From a virus: a stretch of DNA of 27,041 bases. Both the position numbers and the translations under genes were made by a program. Below are positions 21,379-27,041 of the stretch, piece after piece (positions within the stretch are counted from its first letter, which is position 1; each line of letters starts with the position of its first letter). The stretch covers positions 1 through 27,041 of IMG/VR virus record IMGVR_UViG_3300032326_001704, one strand, 5' to 3'. The notes beneath the pieces are model-generated. The model was not told where the DNA came from, did not search any database, and was given only the letters and a program-made list of their open reading frames with translations.

Positions 21379-21677
21379 TGGCCAATTACGATTCAACCAG
21401 TCCATATTTTGAAACAGGATACAACCAGTTTTATCTTGATGTCATGGTCAACAGACCCATTCCCAAAGAGGATGACGATCAAACTTTTGTAATCAATACC
21501 ACTTATCAGTATCGACCAGATATGTTGGCCTTTGACCTTTATGACAATGCCACACTGTGGTGGGTGTTTTATCAGCGCAACCCCAACACCTTGCAAGCAC
21601 CGCCCTTGGACTTTAAAGAAGGTACATTGATCTACTTGCCAAAAATTACCACGCTGAAATCAGTCTTGGGATTCTAA
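21378..21677 (+). CDS. 53: Baseplate wedge protein, gp53-like
   Basis: This 99-aa protein matches the conserved N-terminal part of T4 gp53 (196 aa). YFETGYNQFYLDVM is followed by YQYRPDMLAFDLYDN, then TLWWVFYQRNPNTLQ and EGTLIYLPK. The R-P-D-x-L-A-x-D-L-Y and L-W-W-V-F-x-x-R-N-P blocks resemble a LysM-like fold in which gp53 clamps the baseplate wedges. It is shorter than T4 gp53 but similar to the version in other marine T4-like phages, where the C-terminal half is absent. It overlaps the previous stop (TAATG) and is followed by the next start 3 bases later. Confidence in the family is good. Confidence 0.85.
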   Translation: MANYDSTSPYFETGYNQFYLDVMVNRPIPKEDDDQTFVINTTYQYRPDMLAFDLYDNATLWWVFYQRNPNTLQAPPLDFKEGTLIYLPKITTLKSVLGF

Positions 21678-21680
21678 TCT

Positions 21681-24600
21681 ATGGCCACTTTTGCTGAAAA
21701 TGAAGTTGCACGTTTAATACTTGAAGTTGAGCGGTGGAAAAGAATAGTTGCACAACGAGAAGCAATATTAGCCAATCCACCACCAGGCATAACCCCAGAA
21801 CAACTTGCCACACAAAGAACCAATTTAGCTTTATCTCAGGCAACGCTGGCTCAATATGAAGCTGATTTACAAGCGGCACGCCAGGTCGCCGCCACTCAAA
21901 GAACACCAGAACCAGAACCTCAACCGCCTGCTACTGCCAGTCAAACAGCAGCAGATGATGCGCCCAAAGGCCCCAACGCTCCTGAACCAGCACAGGTAAG
22001 CCCCAACGGTCGTATAGTTGCACCGCCTGACACTACCGCTCCAAGCAATGCAGTAACTCCTGTAACATCTGACACAGGTGGGGACACAGGAACCAATGCC
22101 CCTGTACGCACTACAGAACAAACTCAAGCAACCAACGGTTACGGCGGTACCAATACGGGCAATCAAGGCATCAATATTAGAGCAGAAGACGGCACACTGT
22201 CAAGTCTAAGAAAAAGTCCTGAATCAGGCGAGCTGTATGATGCAGCAGGTATACCTGGCGGCGTTGAACTAAAAACAGAAGCAGGCACCACAACACGCGA
22301 CGATGCTGCAAACAATTCTACATCTACCAGACAAACACAAGTAAACGCTAGCGAAGCTAGCTTGGTCAAGATCTTGCCTCAACCAAACGTGCTGGATGAT
22401 TACTACAGTTACTCATATCAGATATCTGTGTATCTGTGCAATGACTCACAGTACAAAAGACTGTTATTTGGCAACAATACCAAACTTGATGGCTATCAGT
22501 TGTTGTTTCAAACTGGCGGAGCACCGTTGAATCAAGACGGAGAGAGACCACAGCCACCTGCTGGTACAACTTTGTACGAAAGCGATGGAACATCAAGCAC
22601 AGTACCACCAGAAGAACGCAACTACCCCGACGGCGGCCGCAATCCGTTTTTTGACAACGATTTCTATATAGATTCAGTAACACTAGAAAACAAATTGCCA
22701 GCGGGCGGCGCAGGCGCTGCACACTATAGCACTGATCTTAAGTTTACTTTGATAGAACCACAGGGCATGACCTTGTTGGAACGCCTGCGAGATGCTGTGC
22801 AAAATCATTCACCACAAAACGAAAACGGCAAGGTCAACTATCTTGCTGCCACCTATGTCATGGTTATTCGATTTTATGGATACGATCAAGATGGCAACAT
22901 TGTGATGCCCATCAAAGGAGGGCTAACAGTAGGAAATCAAACCAGTGATACCAGAGCTGTGGTAGAAAAACTTGTGCCATTCCAGATTACAAACATAGAC
23001 TGGACCATAGGTAGTAAAACTACCAGTTATGAATGGAAATGCAAACCGGTGGGACTGAACATTGCTGGATCAACGGCTCGCGGCACTATTCCTTATGATC
23101 TTCAATTGAATGCAACCAGCGTAGAAAAACTGCTGGCAGGTCAGGCACAATATGCACCTGAAAAATCAGCACCTGCGGACAAGCCAGGTGCATCAACCAC
23201 TGCCACAGCACCAACAGGAGCGTTCCGCGGACAACGATCTGACATGCCAAAAACTTCTGCGCCTGCACCACAAACTGCGGTGGCTGCTCCTAATCCTTCG
23301 CGAATGGTTGTGCAAGGGCTCATGGAAGCCATGAATGATTTCCAACGAAAACTTGTGTTGGACGGGGTCTATGAACAAGCTGACAATTATTCAATTGAAT
23401 TTGTGGGACCAGGGTCTGAAAAAATATCTGGAGCCACGCTGGTACAGCCCAACGTCAAGATAGACCAATCCAAAACTCCCATGGCAAAAGGCAAAGAAGT
23501 TCCTGAAAAAGATCGTGTGGACAACTCCAGCAGAAGTTTCAGCATCACTGCCGGCCAACAGATTTTACAAGTCATTGAATTAGTGCTACGCAACAGCAGT
23601 TACATCAGTTCACAGGCCTTGTTTACCATTGACGAAAACGGCAAACAAATTCCCACAAAAAATCTCAACTACAATGAGCCAGTGAAATGGTACATCATCA
23701 ACATGAGTGCCCAGCCGCGCAGCAACAAACTTGACGGCAAACGAAATGACTATGCCTACGATATCAAGTATACTATCAGTCCTTTTTTGATCAAGAATCT
23801 AGCCAGTGTATATTTCCCGGTAAACCAGTTCAGCGGAGTTCACAAAAGTTATCCCTACTGGTTCACTGGTAAAAATACAGCAGTGCTGGAGTACCAAGAA
23901 AATCTCAATGCAATTTTTAGAATGACATTGAGTGGCAGTGTAGAAGATGATGCTGCCGCAACAAAATTGCGTGATGCACAAACTTCAAGTTTGAATGAAA
24001 TCATGATGTATACCTATCAAGCTCGTAGTGTAGAATCCAGTTCAGGTGCTCTAGGCAAAAGTTTTGAACTGGGTGCCAATGCTGCAGAGTTGCTGTATGA
24101 TCCTACAGGTTTGAAAAATGCCAAAATTAAAATTATTGGCGACCCTGCCTGGATTGCACAAGGCAGTTTTTTTCGTCCTGTGACTCAGGAAACATTTGGT
24201 GGCAAAGCCTTGACGTCTGGTTTCATGCCTGACGGATCAGTGGCGTTTGACAATCAAGAAATCCTGTTTGAAATAGTGTGGCAACGACCTGAAGATTATG
24301 ATCTCAGTACCGGCATGGCTGATCCGTACAGTAAAACACAAAAAAAATACAACGCTCGAGTTGCTCTGCAGAGCCGAGTTTACATTGCTACCAAATGTAC
24401 AAGTGAATTCAGATCAGGTAGATTTGAACAAACGCTTGAAGGCAAAGCGTATACCTTTATAAAACCAGATGGTAGCAATTCGTCTACTCCTTCTGTAGCT
24501 GCCTTGGCCACCAACGCAGCTGGCAGCGATGCTGGTAGAAATAACAACACAGCAACAGCAAATAAAACCAATGAAACATTTGCGAGAATAGGACGAGCGG

Positions 24601-25040
24601 TACCCACTGATGCTGAGGCACAACAAGCAAGAGCTAATTTTGCCAAAACTGATCCCAGACGTCTTGACATCGGTGATGGCGGCAAGCGTGCAATGCTTGG
24701 AGCACAAGGAGCTTACAAAGAAGCAAAGTTTGCAACAAACGCTGGGGGTGCCGCTTTTGGAAATCCAAACTTGGCCAGACAAGGTATCACAGCTGGAGCA
24801 ACACTACAGCCAGCACCGCCGCCAACACCACCCACAGATGGGACCGGGCAGACAGTGAGATCTACAAATGTACAAGCCACAAATATCCCACCAAAATTAC
24901 CTGAAGCCAATCCACAGGTCACACCGGGACAAGCGGCGGCTGCTTTGAATGCTCAACGATTAGCAGACCTAAAAGCAAGAGCCGCTGGCACTGCACCAAA
25001 GTACAGACCAGGGCAACCAATTGCCACAGACGGAGGTTAA
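21681..25040 (+). CDS. Large baseplate / hub structural protein (1119 aa), unassigned
   Basis: No motif allows a firm name. The first ~70 residues are a helical coiled coil (EVARLILEVERWKRIVAQRE). Residues ~70-225 are a Pro/Thr/Ala linker. Residues ~226-930 are folded, starting SLVKILPQPNVLDDYYSYSY and QISVYLCND, with beta-rich segments such as LKFTLIEPQGMTLLERLRD and YVMVIRFYGYDQDGNIVMP. The last ~190 residues are again low complexity. It lies between gp53 and the gp5-like spike, where T4-like phages encode hub components. A gp27-type role (the cylinder linking the spike to the tail tube) is possible by position but not by any motif I can see. The rarely cut linkers suggest extended arms. 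Coding is certain because the frame is open for 3.3 kb with consistent usage. Confidence 0.6.
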   Translation: MATFAENEVARLILEVERWKRIVAQREAILANPPPGITPEQLATQRTNLALSQATLAQYEADLQAARQVAATQRTPEPEPQPPATASQTAADDAPKGPNAPEPAQVSPNGRIVAPPDTTAPSNAVTPVTSDTGGDTGTNAPVRTTEQTQATNGYGGTNTGNQGINIRAEDGTLSSLRKSPESGELYDAAGIPGGVELKTEAGTTTRDDAANNSTSTRQTQVNASEASLVKILPQPNVLDDYYSYSYQISVYLCNDSQYKRLLFGNNTKLDGYQLLFQTGGAPLNQDGERPQPPAGTTLYESDGTSSTVPPEERNYPDGGRNPFFDNDFYIDSVTLENKLPAGGAGAAHYSTDLKFTLIEPQGMTLLERLRDAVQNHSPQNENGKVNYLAATYVMVIRFYGYDQDGNIVMPIKGGLTVGNQTSDTRAVVEKLVPFQITNIDWTIGSKTTSYEWKCKPVGLNIAGSTARGTIPYDLQLNATSVEKLLAGQAQYAPEKSAPADKPGASTTATAPTGAFRGQRSDMPKTSAPAPQTAVAAPNPSRMVVQGLMEAMNDFQRKLVLDGVYEQADNYSIEFVGPGSEKISGATLVQPNVKIDQSKTPMAKGKEVPEKDRVDNSSRSFSITAGQQILQVIELVLRNSSYISSQALFTIDENGKQIPTKNLNYNEPVKWYIINMSAQPRSNKLDGKRNDYAYDIKYTISPFLIKNLASVYFPVNQFSGVHKSYPYWFTGKNTAVLEYQENLNAIFRMTLSGSVEDDAAATKLRDAQTSSLNEIMMYTYQARSVESSSGALGKSFELGANAAELLYDPTGLKNAKIKIIGDPAWIAQGSFFRPVTQETFGGKALTSGFMPDGSVAFDNQEILFEIVWQRPEDYDLSTGMADPYSKTQKKYNARVALQSRVYIATKCTSEFRSGRFEQTLEGKAYTFIKPDGSNSSTPSVAALATNAAGSDAGRNNNTATANKTNETFARIGRAVPTDAEAQQARANFAKTDPRRLDIGDGGKRAMLGAQGAYKEAKFATNAGGAAFGNPNLARQGITAGATLQPAPPPTPPTDGTGQTVRSTNVQATNIPPKLPEANPQVTPGQAAAALNAQRLADLKARAAGTAPKYRPGQPIATDGG

Positions 25041-25043
25041 TCA

Positions 25044-26570
25044 ATGGCAGAGAACGTAGATCGCAGTCGAGGTCGCCCCAGTAATTACAAACTGGATCGC
25101 GGAGGAGTACCTGCAGAATTTGGTCCATTTACTGGAGTGGTCATGAGCACAGTAGATCCCACACGGTCGGGCCGCCTGCGTGTGTATATTGATGCGTTCA
25201 GTTCGGGAGCTGACATTGGTTCTATGGAAAACGAAACTACCTGGACCACAGTGAGCTACATGCCGTCATTCTATGGCAACACCCCACTGAGTCAAACTCA
25301 AGGAGCCACTGAAGGCCTTGGCGCCTATCCTGGCAATCCTACCAGTTACGGCATGTGGTTTACACCCCCTGATGTGGGAGTAAAAGTAATTTGCATATTT
25401 GTCAATGGTGACCGTAGTCAAGGCTTTTATATTGGTGTGGTACCAGAACAAGGACTGGGACACATGGTGCCTGCCATTGGTTCAGTGACAGCGTCGCAAG
25501 CAGATATACAAAATCAAAATCAAGAAACTTATTTTGCTGACGCTCCTAGATTACCAGTTACAGAAATCAATCTAAACAATGAAGGTCTTTTTAACGACCC
25601 AAGATTTTATGATCAAGCCAAGCCAGTACAAGGATACCTTGCCCAGGCCTTGCTACAACAAGGATTGATCACAGACCTAGAACGCGGTACTATTCAAAGT
25701 TCAAGTCAACGAGAAACACCCAGCGCAGTATTTGGAATCAGCACACCGGGCATAGCAATATACCAAGGTGGTATGAATCCCAACGACATCAGAACAAAAC
25801 TAAATTCAGGGGAAATCAAGCCCAGTGATGCCAAAGTAATTGGCCGCGTAGGTGGACACAGTTTGGTCATGGACGACGGCGACTTGGATGGTAACAATGC
25901 CATGATGCGCTTGAGAACCAGCTTAGGCCACCAAATCACCATGAGTGACACAGGAAACTTTTTCTACATTGTGCATGCCAATGGACAGACCTGGTTGGAG
26001 TTTGGGGTAGAAGGCACAGTGGATGTGTATGCCACAAACTCAGTAAACGTGCGCACCAAAGGTGACATCAATTTGCATGCTGACCGTGACATCAACATGT
26101 TTGCTGGTCGTTACCTAAAGATGAAAAGCAAAGAAGACATGCAGATAGAGTCAGATACGTTTTTGTCTATGCAAGCACAGGAAGATATCACACTGTACAG
26201 TCGCAGTACTGTGGGTGTCAAGGCTGACGGAACATTGACATTGAACAGCGCATCTGGTTCTTGGGGCGCAGGTTCTGCGCTGGTGTTGCAGGCAGGAGGT
26301 ATTGACCTTAACGGACCCGCAGCAGGTCGAGTCAACACCCCGCAACCTTTGACCAAAACACTACTAGACGACACTGAATGGGACACCAGCAAAGGTTGGA
26401 TTGTCAAGTCACAAGGGCTTGAAAGCACAGTGAATCGAGCACCCACACACGAGCCATATCCTTATCACAACAAGGGCGTGGATGTTGAGATTGCATTTGA
26501 AGAAGGCAAGCCAAGCCCACCACCAGGCGCAGTACCAGTTCCAGCTGGTGTAGAAATACAGGCAAAATAA
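25044..26570 (+). CDS. 5: Central spike / hub protein, gp5-like OB-fold and beta-helix, without lysozyme
   Basis: This 508-aa protein has an N-terminal OB-fold like that of T4 gp5 and VgrG (FGPFTGVVMSTVDPTRSG, RLRVYIDAF; then YGMWFTPPDVGVKVICIFVN and GFYIGVVPEQG, residues ~25-140). A middle region has GHSLVMDDGD, MRLRTSLGHQITMSD (~270-310). The C-terminal beta-helix (~322-404) shows V-x-V and D-I-x-L repeats, VDVYATNSVNVRTKGDINLH and similar, which trimerise into a rigid needle. T4 gp5 also has a lysozyme domain between OB-fold and helix, and none is visible here (no E-x8-D/T-x5-T pattern and no room in the folded blocks). AGGTTAATC precedes the ATG. It overlaps none of its neighbours, starting 3 bases after the previous stop. 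Confidence 0.85.
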   Translation: MAENVDRSRGRPSNYKLDRGGVPAEFGPFTGVVMSTVDPTRSGRLRVYIDAFSSGADIGSMENETTWTTVSYMPSFYGNTPLSQTQGATEGLGAYPGNPTSYGMWFTPPDVGVKVICIFVNGDRSQGFYIGVVPEQGLGHMVPAIGSVTASQADIQNQNQETYFADAPRLPVTEINLNNEGLFNDPRFYDQAKPVQGYLAQALLQQGLITDLERGTIQSSSQRETPSAVFGISTPGIAIYQGGMNPNDIRTKLNSGEIKPSDAKVIGRVGGHSLVMDDGDLDGNNAMMRLRTSLGHQITMSDTGNFFYIVHANGQTWLEFGVEGTVDVYATNSVNVRTKGDINLHADRDINMFAGRYLKMKSKEDMQIESDTFLSMQAQEDITLYSRSTVGVKADGTLTLNSASGSWGAGSALVLQAGGIDLNGPAAGRVNTPQPLTKTLLDDTEWDTSKGWIVKSQGLESTVNRAPTHEPYPYHNKGVDVEIAFEEGKPSPPPGAVPVPAGVEIQAK

Positions 26571-26571
26571 C

Positions 26572-27041
26572 ATGGCTGAATTTACATTTAATCTTGATCA
26601 ACTCAAAGCCACTGCTGCCAAAACACAGACCCGCGTTGAAGCTGGCCTGTTTGCCAAAACCAAAGATGAAGATTTAATCTACACAGGTGATGATTACATA
26701 GTATGGGATAGAACCAACGGTGAACGTCTGCGCAGAGGATTGCCCAGTTTAACTCAAATTGGTTATCCACGACCGCCTGAAGATACCACAGGAGCAGCAA
26801 CGGACACACCAGCTACCGGTACAGTGCCCACAAACCCTGACGGCTCTGCAAAAACATTTGCCATCAAAGGACCGCCAGGACTCACACGTGAGCAGGCATT
26901 TGCAATATTCAAAAAACAAGCTGACACTGGTAGTCTAGTTGGATTCAAACCAGGAGAAACATTAAGCGCCGCAACACAAGCTGCGGATGGCCTTGCTGGA
27001 GCCCAGGCCCTGGTAGCACAAGCTCAGTCAGGAGTGACTGG
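26572..27041 (+). CDS. Structural protein, start of gene (truncated at right window edge)
   Basis: The ATG at 26572 starts an open frame that runs 156 codons to the window end. The N-terminus is FTFNLDQLKATAAKTQTRVE, followed by DLIYTGDDYIVWDRTNGERL and RRGLPSLTQIG, then a Pro/Thr/Gly linker. From ~residue 98 there is IKGPPGLTREQAFAIFKKQ, a helical segment that may begin a further domain. It follows the spike gene directly with the same strand, so it is probably another baseplate or tail protein. I do not recognise it. Confidence 0.7.
   Translation, partial: MAEFTFNLDQLKATAAKTQTRVEAGLFAKTKDEDLIYTGDDYIVWDRTNGERLRRGLPSLTQIGYPRPPEDTTGAATDTPATGTVPTNPDGSAKTFAIKGPPGLTREQAFAIFKKQADTGSLVGFKPGETLSAATQAADGLAGAQALVAQAQSGVT

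Overview
This window is part of a tailed-phage genome of the T4-like myovirus superfamily. It encodes a portal protein, prohead protease, scaffold, tape measure, baseplate hub, wedge and spike proteins, a gp55-type late sigma factor, and the gp46/gp47 recombination nuclease. The base composition is only mildly AT-rich. Genes are tightly packed, with many ATGA stop/start overlaps. There is no tRNA, rRNA, transposase, integrase or CRISPR array that I can see. The host cannot be read from the sequence. The accessory genes (radical SAM enzymes, a DUF6614-like protein, a GIY-YIG nuclease) recall T4-like phages of aquatic bacteria, but that is an inference.

Layout. (1) 1-7485, leftward: tape measure with an M15 peptidase domain, portal (gp20), a small prohead protein, an acidic prohead-core protein, prohead protease (gp21), and scaffold (gp22, cut by the window edge). 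(2) 7526-9855, rightward: a gp26-like zinc-ribbon baseplate hub protein, a small baseplate-type protein, then three accessory genes: an unknown, a GNAT/arginyltransferase-like protein and a DUF6614-like protein. (3) 9856-10323: a non-coding, hairpin-rich gap between convergent operons. (4) 17539-10324, leftward, behind a near-consensus sigma-70 promoter: gp55, gp47, two paralogous radical SAM genes, gp46, a third radical SAM enzyme split into two overlapping frames, a GIY-YIG nuclease and a small CxxC protein. (5) 17653-27041, rightward: a repeat-rich protein with a gp48/gp54-like C-terminus, gp53, a very large hub/baseplate protein, a gp5-like spike without a lysozyme domain, and a further structural protein cut by the right edge.

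How it fits together. Regions 1, 2 and 5 build head, tail and baseplate late in infection. An exact TATAAATA late promoter and a near-match on the opposite strand are interleaved in the 40-bp gap at 7486-7525. Region 4 looks like an early or middle operon that supplies the late sigma factor and the SbcCD-like nuclease. Its most unusual content is three radical SAM enzymes, two placed between the gp47 and gp46 genes that form one complex and one directly after gp46, all but one junction being an ATGA or near-zero-gap coupling. Their substrate is unknown, and this is the best candidate here for an undescribed system. A second theme is that the peptidoglycan-cleaving function, carried by the gp5 spike in T4, appears to sit in the tape measure protein.
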